Source of the DNA: JAVVUJ01 sp964582545
GTDB lineage: Bacteria > Bacillota > Clostridia > Peptostreptococcales > Anaerovoracaceae
Length of the DNA: 43,931 nucleotides
Direction of reading: 5' to 3'
Assembly (NCBI GenBank): GCA_964582545.1
Contig: CAZOSB010000019.1
Location: 1-43,931 of the forward strand
Shown: positions 7,570 through 16,447 of the stretch, one piece after another
Layout: each line of letters starts with the position of its first letter
How positions within the stretch are numbered: the stretch's first letter is position 1
Position numbers and translations under genes: made by a program
The notes under the pieces: model-generated
The model's input: the letters and a program-made list of their open reading frames with translations, nothing else
Databases searched by the model: none
What the model was told of the DNA's origin: nothing

Positions 7570-8010
7570 CTAGCTATTTGATTCAATCCAACCGTACACT
7601 CCGGGTTCCCAAACATTTGCCCCGACAAAGTTAGATACCCAACGCTTACCGTTATGATTAACTTTATCATCTTTAGAATAGGCATCGTGCGCCCCAAGAG
7701 GTTGTGACCAGTCTGGCCATTCGGCTTCGGGATTGCCACGCACCCGCCACATCTCAGGATGACCTATGGGGTTTACGTTCTGCGCCGAATCCATTACTGG
7801 ATGAATGTTGGAGTACAGCTTACCATCTGGCGCCTGCACGATTATTCCTCTCTTTTCAGTTCTAAAATTATCATCCCATTTAATAAAAATTTCTGCATGT
7901 TCGGATATTGTAATGTCATCAATAATTTCATTCTCTGCTAAGGCGATAAAAACTATCTCAGAGACATTTTGATTTTCATAGACAGATTTAAGTAAGGGTG
8001 TCTTATTCAT
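7570..8010 (-). CDS. Phage protein with C-terminal carbohydrate-binding-like domain
   Basis: I place the start at 8010 (MNKTPLLK), which has GGAGG just upstream, giving 146 residues; an earlier ATG at 8052 has no such site. The C-terminal part, with EWPDWSQPLGAHDAYSKDD and GKRWVSN followed by EPGVYGW, follows the aromatic pattern of chitin-binding type 3 (CBM5/12) modules. The N-terminal half is unrecognised. Its position after the tail-tip genes suggests a virion-associated or lysis-associated glycan-binding protein. It overlaps the preceding gene by 8 bases. Confidence 0.7.
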   Translation of the reverse strand: MNKTPLLKSVYENQNVSEIVFIALAENEIIDDITISEHAEIFIKWDDNFRTEKRGIIVQAPDGKLYSNIHPVMDSAQNVNPIGHPEMWRVRGNPEAEWPDWSQPLGAHDAYSKDDKVNHNGKRWVSNFVGANVWEPGVYGWIESNS

Positions 8011-8368
8011 TTTCAACCTCCGGATACATTTGTCGTATTTCGGTTTTAGCAATAATAATTTTTTCTTGTAAAATATCGGCTTTTTCGTTAAGTTCGGCTA
8101 AATAATTTTGCCAAAGACGATTTGCTTCATCTACTGTTATCTTGTTATTTTGCCAATCAATCAATTTAAGACTTCGATAAGCTTCCCCCCTTTTTTCTTC
8201 GGGTGTAGGTTCGGGAATTATAGGTCTCTCCCCATCTCTGACCCATGCACCATCGACATAGTGGTCACCAAATACGATGTCATCTGGTGCTTCTATTGCC
8301 ACAGGGAAAGTGTCTTTCGGCACATTATCATTTACAACCATGCTATCTTCAACTATAACGTATTTCAT
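8003..8368 (-). CDS. Phage tail-module protein of unknown function, 121 aa
   Basis: Sits between the tail-tip protein and the carbohydrate-binding protein. The N-terminal half is a small beta-rich segment (KYVIVEDSMVV), followed after a PEPTPEEKR linker by about 60 residues of helix (YRSLKLIDWQNNKITVDEAN and onwards). This resembles small proteins found after tail fibre genes in clostridial phages. A chaperone or fibre-associated role is possible, but nothing in the sequence proves it. Confidence 0.7.
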   Translation of the reverse strand: MKYVIVEDSMVVNDNVPKDTFPVAIEAPDDIVFGDHYVDGAWVRDGERPIIPEPTPEEKRGEAYRSLKLIDWQNNKITVDEANRLWQNYLAELNEKADILQEKIIIAKTEIRQMYPEVENE

Positions 8369-8390
8369 TTATTTTAAACCTCCTCTTTCT

Positions 8391-9614
8391 CTACACTTCT
8401 TCAAAGACAATATAATAAATAGAGTTGCTTGTGCCCGTTTTAAATATTTGCAAATAATCATTTAAAGCTACATCAATTGCCCATGAAGTCGAAACGCTTC
8501 TATTGCTTCCTGAGTTTGGAATCAATGAAGACCATGGTGATACGGACATGCTATCTAACTCAGTGTTAGTAAGTCTATTTCCATTTTTATAAATTATAAT
8601 ACCAGGGCCAGCATTTATTGTTGCACCAGCATTAAATCTACATAGTATTTTTAATTGTGCCAATGTGGAATCTTTAATCGTAATTCTAGTAGGGGCAGAA
8701 GAATCATAAAATTGTGATGTATCTTTATAGGGAGTGCCAAAGGCTATAAAATTATCAACAATATCAGTAAGCGTGTTAAACATTGCTGTTAATTTTTTTC
8801 TACCGCATACGGCTAACGCAGCATCTACGTTTGCATTAACCCCGCTCAGTCTGTATAAAGCAGCTGTGGGATCCTTCAATTCGGCAAAGCTAGCACTATC
8901 CGATGCAATTATCTGGTAATACGTTCCATCCCACATTACCGTGACTGTTGTTCCTAGCTCCAATTGCCCAACAGCTAAAGCAAAGTTTCTCCACCGCACT
9001 TGTGAAGCTCCCGTGCTGTTTACGTTTAAGGTGGCGGTAGCGCTGGTACTTGTAGCGTGAATTTTAAGTGTACAACATCTTCCTACTATCTTCCTGAACC
9101 CCGGCACTGCATTTGCCACATACGCCGCGCCTGTACCAGTCGTTGTGATTGTAGAGAGCAGGCCTCCGAGTTCGGTCACATCGGTTTTGACAGTGTTGAG
9201 GGATTCCGCACTTACAGTTAGGGCAGCGTCTACGTTGTCCACCCCGTATAACACCTTGTTAGCGCTCCCGAGGGTTATAACTGACGCGGAATTACCAGAT
9301 GGGGGAGTGATACCTACCGTCACATTAGATAGCCCACAAAGACCGCTATTGGCACGGGTATCTGTGATGGCGCCGACTACGGAACTACCCGCCGGCACGG
9401 CTACTTGAGCAAGGCAAAGCTGATACACTTCGTCTGTCCGCACCAAGGCAGGGGCTACGGGGCTAGTAGCAGGGGTGCCAGTTACCGATTTAAGCAAAAT
9501 TGCTCGAACGGATTCAGTGTTGTTATACTCAAGTACGATGTTGTCAATTCTGGGTCGGGTTAAATCTGCAGCGGCAACAGTGACTAATTCGGTGCCGTTT
9601 GCAGGGGGGGGCAA
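8391..9614 (-). CDS. Tail-tip/receptor-binding protein, C-terminal part (frameshifted)
   Basis: This frame continues the gene that starts at 9825. It opens at a TTG immediately before a run of eight C's (minus strand) but has no ribosome binding site, so it is the downstream part of one gene, not an independent one. With seven C's the join would read LAPPANGTELV without a break, giving about 475 residues in total. The product is rich in T, S, A, V and N, beta-rich, with a central spacer (CGRKKLTAMFNTLTDIVDN) and a C-terminal jelly-roll-like part ending YYIVFEEV. It lies where receptor-binding or baseplate upper proteins lie. Confidence 0.7.
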   Translation of the reverse strand: MPPPANGTELVTVAAADLTRPRIDNIVLEYNNTESVRAILLKSVTGTPATSPVAPALVRTDEVYQLCLAQVAVPAGSSVVGAITDTRANSGLCGLSNVTVGITPPSGNSASVITLGSANKVLYGVDNVDAALTVSAESLNTVKTDVTELGGLLSTITTTGTGAAYVANAVPGFRKIVGRCCTLKIHATSTSATATLNVNSTGASQVRWRNFALAVGQLELGTTVTVMWDGTYYQIIASDSASFAELKDPTAALYRLSGVNANVDAALAVCGRKKLTAMFNTLTDIVDNFIAFGTPYKDTSQFYDSSAPTRITIKDSTLAQLKILCRFNAGATINAGPGIIIYKNGNRLTNTELDSMSVSPWSSLIPNSGSNRSVSTSWAIDVALNDYLQIFKTGTSNSIYYIVFEEV

Positions 9615-9825
9615 GGTAATAGTTTTTGCCCTTAAGCAGCGCAGTGCCCCAGTTTGCCTTTACGGTCAAGCCGGATACTGCTGTAATCTTGAGTTGGTCA
9701 CCTAGTGTGTTTCCCCCTGGTACTTGGACGCCGTCCGTAAAATAGCTACTGTTTGACCGGGATACATCGTCAGCGTCATAGAGCCGGTCATCGTTGACAG
9801 AGTTAAAAGGATAAGAGTTTTGCAT
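9544..9825 (-). CDS. Tail-tip/receptor-binding protein, N-terminal part (frameshifted)
   Basis: The start at 9825 encodes MQNSYPFNSVNDDRLYDADD, a typical opening for phage baseplate or receptor-binding proteins of Firmicutes phages. It is followed by a GLTVKANWGTALLKGKNYYL domain in which a constant particle-attachment region is expected. After the poly-C tract at 9604-9611 the frame runs into CKRHRISHCCRCRFNPTQN, which does not look like real protein, then stops. The genuine continuation is the 8391-9614 frame. Confidence 0.68.
   Translation of the reverse strand: MQNSYPFNSVNDDRLYDADDVSRSNSSYFTDGVQVPGGNTLGDQLKITAVSGLTVKANWGTALLKGKNYYLAPPCKRHRISHCCRCRFNPTQN
9604..9611. repeat. Poly-G/poly-C tract of 8 at a frameshift
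   Basis: Eight consecutive G on the plus strand (C on the coding strand) fall exactly where the two frames of the tail-tip gene meet. Seven would restore one reading frame. Confidence 0.8.
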
Positions 9826-9839
9826 AATCGCCTCCTATT

Positions 9840-10988
9840 TTATTTAATAAATTTAATATCGTTTCGCAATACCCGTTTGATGTGCCGTGGCGGCACTCCA
9901 AATGTGATAGTTACATCTTTTTTTCCGGCGCTGTATTTAATAGACGCCTTTGAAATTTGTTTGTTGAAAATCACTGACTGATTTTTGTAAAGCACTGTCC
10001 TGCCATCGTCAGCCAGCCGGTCAAATACTCGGTAATCAAAGCGCATGGATACGGTGTCGCCTACAAAATAGTCTCGCCCAAAAACCTCTCGGAAGTTAAG
10101 CACCTTGGCAGAAAAACTCTCTACATCGTAATACTCGCCAGCCATGCCAACCATGAGGGGCAAAATATCCCCGTATACTTCGCTCTCGCTTTCAATTGTT
10201 ATGTTTTGCTCTTTGCGCCCAATTCCGCCTGAGGGAGTACCATCACGTTCATACGTGTAGATATTTTCGGTTCCTTCTTTTTCTCCATAAAACGCATTCT
10301 TGTAGTTAATTCCGTCCTGCAGGTATTCGCCCTCGACTAGATTGTTGTAAAGACAAGAGAAAACCACCCGCTTATTAACGTCCTGATCGATAGTCCGGTC
10401 GTTGCCGGCGATCATGTCAAACTTCATTGTCTTAGCTAGGGGGTCAAACGCTACGTTATAGCCCATGTTTGCAGCTAGAGTAAGGTCGTTTAGGGCTGTT
10501 ACCAGATTCGTGTTTCGGGGGCTGTATGCTGTGTCTACCCCTCGGTCTAAATTAGGAGTGACAGAGAGTAGGGAAATAGGGCGGCTCGATACGCAATTTT
10601 CCCGCACGTATTTTTTGCACAGGAATTCCGTGGTGCCGATATCTCTTATTTGTGACACAGGGGAGACGGGGGGGGCGTACCCAAGAGGTAAGATATTACG
10701 AAAGGATAAAATATACTTAAGTTCCCGACCCCTAATTACAAAAAAGGTGCCACTAGAGGACACCTTTAAACGCACGTCGGTTATGAGACCGGCAAACTGC
10801 TCCGCATCATCGATCAGGATTATCCGGTCAATTAAAAACTCGGCTGCTCCGGGAGCCTCGGTTGATAGCTCGATTTGAAAGGTGCCGGGTACCCGAATTT
10901 CCATATCGAAAGATATATCTGACTCTAGCCAAGTGCTCCCTACAATTTCTAAGGAGCTGTTAAAAACCTTAATTTGTATTTTTGCCAT
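9840..10988 (-). CDS. Siphovirus ReqiPepy6 Gp37-like tail protein
   Basis: The 382-residue product begins MAKIQIKVFNSSLEIVGS, continues with VPGTFQIELS and IILIDDAEQFAGLITDV, and ends in a QISKASIKYSAGKKDVTITFG stretch. This is the arrangement of the ReqiPepy6 Gp37-like family, a baseplate or tail-associated hub protein. It follows the distal tail protein with a 2-base gap, so both are expressed from the late operon. The role as tail hub is from family and position. Confidence 0.82.
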   Translation of the reverse strand: MAKIQIKVFNSSLEIVGSTWLESDISFDMEIRVPGTFQIELSTEAPGAAEFLIDRIILIDDAEQFAGLITDVRLKVSSSGTFFVIRGRELKYILSFRNILPLGYAPPVSPVSQIRDIGTTEFLCKKYVRENCVSSRPISLLSVTPNLDRGVDTAYSPRNTNLVTALNDLTLAANMGYNVAFDPLAKTMKFDMIAGNDRTIDQDVNKRVVFSCLYNNLVEGEYLQDGINYKNAFYGEKEGTENIYTYERDGTPSGGIGRKEQNITIESESEVYGDILPLMVGMAGEYYDVESFSAKVLNFREVFGRDYFVGDTVSMRFDYRVFDRLADDGRTVLYKNQSVIFNKQISKASIKYSAGKKDVTITFGVPPRHIKRVLRNDIKFIK

Positions 10989-10990
10989 AC

Positions 10991-11863
10991 CTACACCCCG
11001 TTATACAAAAATTTGTACCTGAAGAGCGCCACAATCTCTTCGGCTGGGTTTGAAGAGCGGATACGGATGCCATTGTACCCCGGCACGATCACAATAGGTT
11101 CGGAGGTAAGGGCAATGTAGTTGCTTGCATCCTTTATGTACGTCCAAACCCCATCAACCATCCCATATAGTCCTGCAACCGCCATGTCCATGTTGATAAT
11201 TACTTTTTGCCCGGGTTCGATTTTTTGCCGAAGAACTAACTGGGCGCCAGTGGATTCATTTGTTATTGTCAGGTAACTGTTTACAGTGGAATAAATCTCA
11301 ACAATCGGGTAAGTAGCGATCCCGGTGGCGTTTGTGACGTGAAAGAACCGGTTAATGTTGCCGTATGGCTTGCCACTGGCGACGTAGGTAAATGGGTAAA
11401 TCAGTAGCTTTTCGGTCACTCCTATCTCCTGCGTAGTTTCTTCTACGTCCTCCCAATAGGAATCGTCGGATTCAAAATCAAACTCCACATCGCAGATAAA
11501 ATATGATTCCCCTTCAAACGGGGGAGTCTTTGTCGGATGGCACCTAATTTGTAGCCACCGCACACCGTTATAATACTTTAGCGTACCCATAAATTTAGGG
11601 TTGATGGTCTTTTGTAGCTGATCTTGCAGGGCGGCATAATCGGCGGCGTCCTTTGCAGTAAATGAAACGGAAAGCTTAATATTGCGCTGTTTTAAAGTGT
11701 TGCGTTGGATTATTGCGCCATCATAAAACACTGGTTTGAGGGTTTGAGTATCCACCCCCACAGTATCCTTAATGCGACCTAACATGTTGTAAGCAGAGGG
11801 TGCGCCGAAGGTCAGTGTAAAACCGTTATCGCTCTCGTAAATTGCTTGAATTGTTTGTATCAT
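10991..11863 (-). CDS. Distal tail (Dit-like) protein
   Basis: A 290-residue phage tail family protein: an N-terminal ring domain (about 1-130, with LKQRNIKLSVSFTAKDAAD) and a C-terminal beta-sandwich. It would sit at the tube end and connect the tail to the baseplate. It directly follows the tape measure gene, the usual order in siphoviruses. The start has GGAGGG upstream. Confidence 0.85.
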   Translation of the reverse strand: MIQTIQAIYESDNGFTLTFGAPSAYNMLGRIKDTVGVDTQTLKPVFYDGAIIQRNTLKQRNIKLSVSFTAKDAADYAALQDQLQKTINPKFMGTLKYYNGVRWLQIRCHPTKTPPFEGESYFICDVEFDFESDDSYWEDVEETTQEIGVTEKLLIYPFTYVASGKPYGNINRFFHVTNATGIATYPIVEIYSTVNSYLTITNESTGAQLVLRQKIEPGQKVIINMDMAVAGLYGMVDGVWTYIKDASNYIALTSEPIVIVPGYNGIRIRSSNPAEEIVALFRYKFLYNGV

Positions 11864-11869
11864 ATTATG

Positions 11870-14182
11870 TTATCCCTCCAATTCTCGGCGCAATTTGTCA
11901 ATTGTGTAAGAGGCGAGAGCCTCCGGATCCATGCCGGGGGTGCCATATACTACAATTCCGCCAACATCAACCTTTTTAACCACATCCCCGTATGTTTTGT
12001 TATAACTTGTAGCCGCCTGAGGTGCTCCGGACAGCATCGATAATAGATCTGCTTGGTGCTGTCTGGTAAGCACCATTTCGCCATCCTCAAGCAATGCCAG
12101 ACCTTCCCGCTGTCCGCCAAAATTGACAATTCCGCCATCATGAAATTTTGGAACAGTAACCCGAGGGATGTTTGGCAATAAGGGCATTCCCGGAATTAAA
12201 TCAAGAACATCATTTATGCCATCTATCGCATTATTTATTAGCCCAATGACTCCGTTTAGGACATTTTCAATTGTGCCTGGTATTAAATTAATAATCCCCT
12301 TGAATGCAGTTATCACGCCATTCCATGCCCGTCCCCAGTCGGATGTAAACACACCTGCCACAAACTCCGTTAGCCCTTTAAATATGTTCTTGATGCTATC
12401 GATTGCACCCGGGATTAACTCTAAAGCCCCGCCAAAGATGGTTATTACCCCATTCCACGCCCGTTGCCAGTCGCCAGAGAACACGCCTGCTACAAACTCC
12501 GTCAAGCCCTTAAAGATGCCCTTAATACTGTCAATGATTGACCCAATGCCATCTAGTATTTTCCTAAAAACACTAACACTCTGAGTTACGATATTGCTAA
12601 AGGTGGTGACTAAAAATTCGTAAAGAAATGTTAAAATGGTGGTGAGAAAATCCAAAAGAGCTGTCCATGCCTCTTGCAGTCCTGTCAGTATGGATTCCCA
12701 AAGTTCTGCAAAAAAGGTTAAAAGGGTATCCTTAAATTCGGTAAATTCGGTAACTATTGCGTCCCATACGCCAACTAAAAATGCCTTAATCTCATCAAAA
12801 TTTTTGTAAATTAGCCATGCAGCAGCGATTAAAGCGCCGATGGCCAATACCACAAGCGTAATGGGGGACGTCAGGAACGCTACAACGGTCCCAAAAGCCG
12901 TAGTAGCCGCTGTGGCTACAGCGGTAGCAATGGCAGCCGCGTTTTGAGCTATAGTATATGCGCCGATGGCAACCGCTAGGGTGGTAATCCCGATTAGGAT
13001 TAAACCCATGATGGTTTGGTGTTCTTGGGCAAAATCCAACACGTCTTTTATCGTGCCTAAAAGACCACTCAAAACTCCCCCTAAGGCGGGTAATGCGGTT
13101 TCGAATAGCGGTTTCATGGAAATAAATAGCTCGATTGCCGCATTTTTAATTTGATTAAACATATCTGAAAAAGCTTTTGCAGTAGTTTGATTTTTTTCAA
13201 ATGCTTCACCGACCACATCGACTTCAGTGCTCATGGCTTTTAGGTTTTCGGTGTATTTAGCTGAATTTTCCCCAGAAAGTGCAAGGGCACCTTTGCCAGC
13301 CTCAATACTAGAAAACATGTCAAGCATACTGAGTCCGTTTTCCGTTGCATATGCACCCATGAGGTCAAGCACTTCGTTAAGCGGAACGCCTGCCTTCATC
13401 ATGTCTTGAAAACTCATTCCGGCATATTCGGTGCCTTCGGTGGCTTTTTCTAAAGCTTTTTGTGCCTGTGTGCCGCTTTTGCCTAGTTCCGCGAACAGGC
13501 TGTTTAGCTGTGTTGTTGCTTGCGCTGCTGGTGTGCCTTGTGCAGTCATATTGGAAAGTGCAGCGCCAATTTGCTCAAACTCCACGTTCATAGCAGCGGC
13601 GGTAGGGGTTACGTTTGCAAGGACGCTGCCAAGTTCACCGACTTCAACAATCCCATTGTTTTGAGTCTGCATAAGGATTTTATGCACCCTGTCGGTATCC
13701 TCTATGCTCATTTTATAGGCATTCATAACCTTTGCAGTTGCCGTGACAGCAGTATCAATATCTGTATAGCCGCCTACCGCCAATTTAGCGTTTTTTTCGA
13801 GAAACGCCATCATATCTGCGCCATCTTCCCCAAGCTTCACGCCCGCAGAAAGCGCATTGTACATGGTTTCCCCTAACTGAGAAGCGGCAATACCAGTTTT
13901 ATCTGACAAGTCAAGCGTAGCCTTTTCTAGCTGCTTCATATCGACTGTGTTAGTGTCGATTAGCGTGCTAGTTTTTGCCATTGCAGTCTCAAATTCCTGA
14001 CCAAACTTTACGGATGCAGCGCCTGCAGCGACAAGGGCTAGACCGATGGCAAGCCCTGCCGCTTTTGCGGTATTTACCAACTTATCACCTGAGCTTTTTA
14101 CCTTGCTATCCGCTTGTGACATGTCCTGATCAATCTTGCTGTCGTCTACCCGGACCTCATATGTTACTTTTCCATCAGACAC
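11870..14182 (-). CDS. Tail tape measure protein
   Basis: A 770-residue protein that sets tail length and is ejected during infection. A GTG start at 14182 follows GAGGAGGTGAG. Residues about 40-330 form the conserved tape-measure domain (ATLDLSDKTGIAASQLGETM region). A hydrophobic stretch occurs near 390-470. Then come two consecutive 44-residue repeats (IFKGLTEFVAGVFSGDWQ... and IFKGLTEFVAGVFTSDWG...). The C-terminus has LEDGEMVLTRQHQADLL, common at the end of such proteins. It follows the two chaperone genes, as expected. Confidence 0.92.
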   Translation of the reverse strand: MSDGKVTYEVRVDDSKIDQDMSQADSKVKSSGDKLVNTAKAAGLAIGLALVAAGAASVKFGQEFETAMAKTSTLIDTNTVDMKQLEKATLDLSDKTGIAASQLGETMYNALSAGVKLGEDGADMMAFLEKNAKLAVGGYTDIDTAVTATAKVMNAYKMSIEDTDRVHKILMQTQNNGIVEVGELGSVLANVTPTAAAMNVEFEQIGAALSNMTAQGTPAAQATTQLNSLFAELGKSGTQAQKALEKATEGTEYAGMSFQDMMKAGVPLNEVLDLMGAYATENGLSMLDMFSSIEAGKGALALSGENSAKYTENLKAMSTEVDVVGEAFEKNQTTAKAFSDMFNQIKNAAIELFISMKPLFETALPALGGVLSGLLGTIKDVLDFAQEHQTIMGLILIGITTLAVAIGAYTIAQNAAAIATAVATAATTAFGTVVAFLTSPITLVVLAIGALIAAAWLIYKNFDEIKAFLVGVWDAIVTEFTEFKDTLLTFFAELWESILTGLQEAWTALLDFLTTILTFLYEFLVTTFSNIVTQSVSVFRKILDGIGSIIDSIKGIFKGLTEFVAGVFSGDWQRAWNGVITIFGGALELIPGAIDSIKNIFKGLTEFVAGVFTSDWGRAWNGVITAFKGIINLIPGTIENVLNGVIGLINNAIDGINDVLDLIPGMPLLPNIPRVTVPKFHDGGIVNFGGQREGLALLEDGEMVLTRQHQADLLSMLSGAPQAATSYNKTYGDVVKKVDVGGIVVYGTPGMDPEALASYTIDKLRRELEG

Positions 14183-14186
14183 TTGC

Positions 14187-14795
14187 TCACCTCCTCACGC
14201 GGGCTTCCAAAGTGGAAAAAAGACGCTCTACGGCGCCATCGAAGTTGTTTTCGTTCTCTGCAGGGGAGAGTGCGTAATATTGTTTAAGCTCCTGTAGCTG
14301 TTGTATTTCCTCTTGGTTATGCTTTGTGGGCGAGGGGACAGGACGAGCTCGAATAGACATGACTTCTTTGATCTTTGTATTTTTAGATAGCCCTTGGAAG
14401 AGTGCCAAAAACTTACGCCAGTCTAATTGTCCTTGCGCCTCTATCAGGTCAATCCCATAGTCCATCCAAAAAGACGCAAGTATAAAATCCGCGTCCTCGT
14501 TAAAGTCAAAGAGGCGCGGACCTGTTTTGCTCGGCTTATCTTCGGGCTCAAGATATTCTTTGTATATCTGCGCAAACAAGGCACTTTTAATCCCGTCACT
14601 AGAGCGTAGCACCTTCCGGGCGATGGTTTCGTCGTCAACGAGAAGTTCTAGGGCAATGTTGAGTTTCTCGTGGTCCGTGAGTCCGAGGTCTTTCCACATG
14701 TCAAACAAGTGCAGCACCCGGTCAAAACTAAAGTTCAGAGGGATTTCCTGACCGTCCCACTCAATAGAGCAGGGCAGGGGTTCATATAGTAGCAT
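14187..14795 (-). CDS. Gp15-family tail assembly protein
   Basis: A 202-residue protein with the opening LLYEPLPCSIEWDGQEIPLN, then FDRVLHLFDMWKDLGLTDHE, which I recognise as the bacteriophage Gp15 family. It lies between the first chaperone gene and the tape measure and shares the TAATG junction at 14795 with its upstream neighbour, so translation is coupled. It likely acts with it as a tail assembly chaperone. No -1 frameshift fusion of the two is evident. Confidence 0.82.
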   Translation of the reverse strand: MLLYEPLPCSIEWDGQEIPLNFSFDRVLHLFDMWKDLGLTDHEKLNIALELLVDDETIARKVLRSSDGIKSALFAQIYKEYLEPEDKPSKTGPRLFDFNEDADFILASFWMDYGIDLIEAQGQLDWRKFLALFQGLSKNTKIKEVMSIRARPVPSPTKHNQEEIQQLQELKQYYALSPAENENNFDGAVERLFSTLEARVRR

Positions 14796-15244
14796 TACCG
14801 CGCCCCAAACCGTTTTTTCTGCTTGCCCTTATGCATCTCGGCATGCCTCTTGCGATTACGCTCTGATTCAGCCTGAAGGGCAGGGACGATAATCTCTAGC
14901 AGGTACGGTTGTAGCATAGTTAAGAGCTCGATGTAATTGTCCTCGTAGTAGGCTAGGATTTCCGCTGAACCCTCCGCTTCGAAGATAAACTCTAAGATGC
15001 CAATTACAGCGTCCCCGTATGCTTGTTGTAGTTGTTCTAATTTGACAAAATCTATGTCTTCTGAATTGAATTTTTCTGGTTTTATAATTTCTTTCAGCTG
15101 TTTTTCTGCGATAATTAATTTGTTGAAACGGCGGTTAAACTCTGGCCCCATCTTTAGAATGCTAGGGACCACGCTTATCTCCTTACCGTTAATCTCCACG
15201 CCCTCGATTGCAGTGGTTTTCTCTCTGTTTAGCTTAAATGCCAT
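14795..15244 (-). CDS. Putative tail assembly chaperone, 149 aa
   Basis: Sits between the major tail protein and the Gp15-like gene, the position of the Gp14-type tail assembly chaperone in A118-like phages. The product is helical and charged (FNRRFNKLIIAEKQLKEI) with a basic C-terminus (KRHAEMHKGKQKKRFGAR). No catalytic motif is visible. Function is assigned by synteny. Confidence 0.7.
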   Translation of the reverse strand: MAFKLNREKTTAIEGVEINGKEISVVPSILKMGPEFNRRFNKLIIAEKQLKEIIKPEKFNSEDIDFVKLEQLQQAYGDAVIGILEFIFEAEGSAEILAYYEDNYIELLTMLQPYLLEIIVPALQAESERNRKRHAEMHKGKQKKRFGAR

Positions 15245-15270
15245 GATAATGCCTCCTTAAATACAAAATA

Positions 15271-15295
15271 GACAGGACGCATAAGGCATCCTGTC
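15271..15295 (-). terminator. Weak terminator after the major tail protein
   Basis: GACAGGA (15271-15277) and TCCTGTC (15289-15295) form a hairpin just beyond the tail tube stop. In the minus direction it is followed only by TATTTTGTATTT, so partial termination is likelier. This would lower tape measure and tip expression relative to the abundant tube protein. Confidence 0.55.
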
Positions 15296-15301
15296 TGATA
15301 A

Positions 15302-16036
15302 TTAAGCTTTTGATGTAACTGTCGCTATGCCCGCCTTTTTACAGGCGCTGGTAAGCGTGGCAACTTCCGCAATAACGATTTGATTACCTGCAACCGCCTC
15401 AATCTTGGCGGTTCCGTCCCAGTCTACCCAGCCAGTTGTGAGGATCTCATCCGCCACCGGCAATGTGACGCTTGCGCCCGTTTTGTACTTATAGCTGTTG
15501 CCAGCTGATAGGGATGGGTTTACGTAGATGGATGTCTCACCAGACAAAGTGCCGGGTACCGACACCACTGTTAGGGCATCAAGCGCAGGGATAACCTCTG
15601 GTTTGCCGTTGAAGTGGATCTCTACGGACACGTTTTGCACCTTGTTGGCGTCGCCTCCGGTGATGTCTGCCTTGGCAATGGTGCAGTTACCCTGAATCAC
15701 CTTGCCGTCCTTGGAGGTGATTCTAAAAGTGGTCTTTCTTGCTGCCCCAAAATTAGTGCGGACCTCGTCACTAAAGATATAATCCTGTGCAGGGTCCCCA
15801 ATCTTGCGGTCGCCGTCTAGCTTGAATGTCAATTGACCACCGGTGACCTCTGTAGAGCCGTAGCCCTCATCCGAGAGATAGGACGCTTGGTAAATCACCT
15901 CATTAAGCGATTGAGAAGCATTACTAAACCCTTCGCTCACCCGTGCCCAAGTAGGCAGCGCTGCCTGCGGAGTAATATCAATCTCGAGTTTTTGTTGATA
16001 ATTGAGAACGGTCGTTATATTTATTTTATCTGACAT
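15302..16036 (-). CDS. Major tail tube protein
   Basis: A 244-residue tail tube protein located between the tail terminator-like gene and the chaperones. The N-terminal 160 residues form the tube domain (GQLTFKLDGDRKIGDPAQDY, then EVRTNFGAARKTTFRI). The last 75 residues are a separate beta-rich extension (SLSAGNSYKYKTGASVTLPV) probably exposed on the tail surface. The start has GGAGAA upstream. Confidence 0.87.
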   Translation of the reverse strand: MSDKINITTVLNYQQKLEIDITPQAALPTWARVSEGFSNASQSLNEVIYQASYLSDEGYGSTEVTGGQLTFKLDGDRKIGDPAQDYIFSDEVRTNFGAARKTTFRITSKDGKVIQGNCTIAKADITGGDANKVQNVSVEIHFNGKPEVIPALDALTVVSVPGTLSGETSIYVNPSLSAGNSYKYKTGASVTLPVADEILTTGWVDWDGTAKIEAVAGNQIVIAEVATLTSACKKAGIATVTSKA

Positions 16037-16444
16037 TTAATTCTCCTTTCTAATCATAAATTGGATGTCTATAACACATGAATAAATAAACATGCGTTTG
16101 CCTGTTTCTTCCCTTGAAACATAGGTAGGGGAAGTGGTGCAGATTGCATTAATCCATTCATATGTATCTGTTGACGGATATTCGGGTAGTCCTTCGAGAG
16201 TACTACAAATTTTAAAGAGCCAATTAAACGCCTCAGTCTGATCTTGTGATTTAGACAAAAAAAGCAGTGGCATAACCTCTAAAAAGCCCCGATTAAGATA
16301 TGCGTCTTGATTGTAACCTCCTACCATCTGCATCACAATACCGCCCTCAGGCTGCAGCTGCCCAACAGTAATAGGGGGCAAGGAGGGTAGTTCTTCGTCA
16401 ATGGTCTCAATAATTTTTCTAAGTAATTCTTCGTTTGGCGTCAC
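16037..16444 (-). CDS. Minor capsid/tail terminator-like protein
   Basis: A 135-residue protein in the tail terminator position, directly before the tube gene (1-base gap). The opening NEELLRKIIETIDEELPSLP and the middle GGYNQDAYLNRGFLEVMPLLF fit the minor capsid protein 3-type family of Firmicutes phages. It probably caps the tail tube and joins it to the head. The assignment is by pattern and order. Confidence 0.75.
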   Translation of the reverse strand: MTPNEELLRKIIETIDEELPSLPPITVGQLQPEGGIVMQMVGGYNQDAYLNRGFLEVMPLLFLSKSQDQTEAFNWLFKICSTLEGLPEYPSTDTYEWINAICTTSPTYVSREETGKRMFIYSCVIDIQFMIRKEN

Positions 16445-16447
16445 GTT

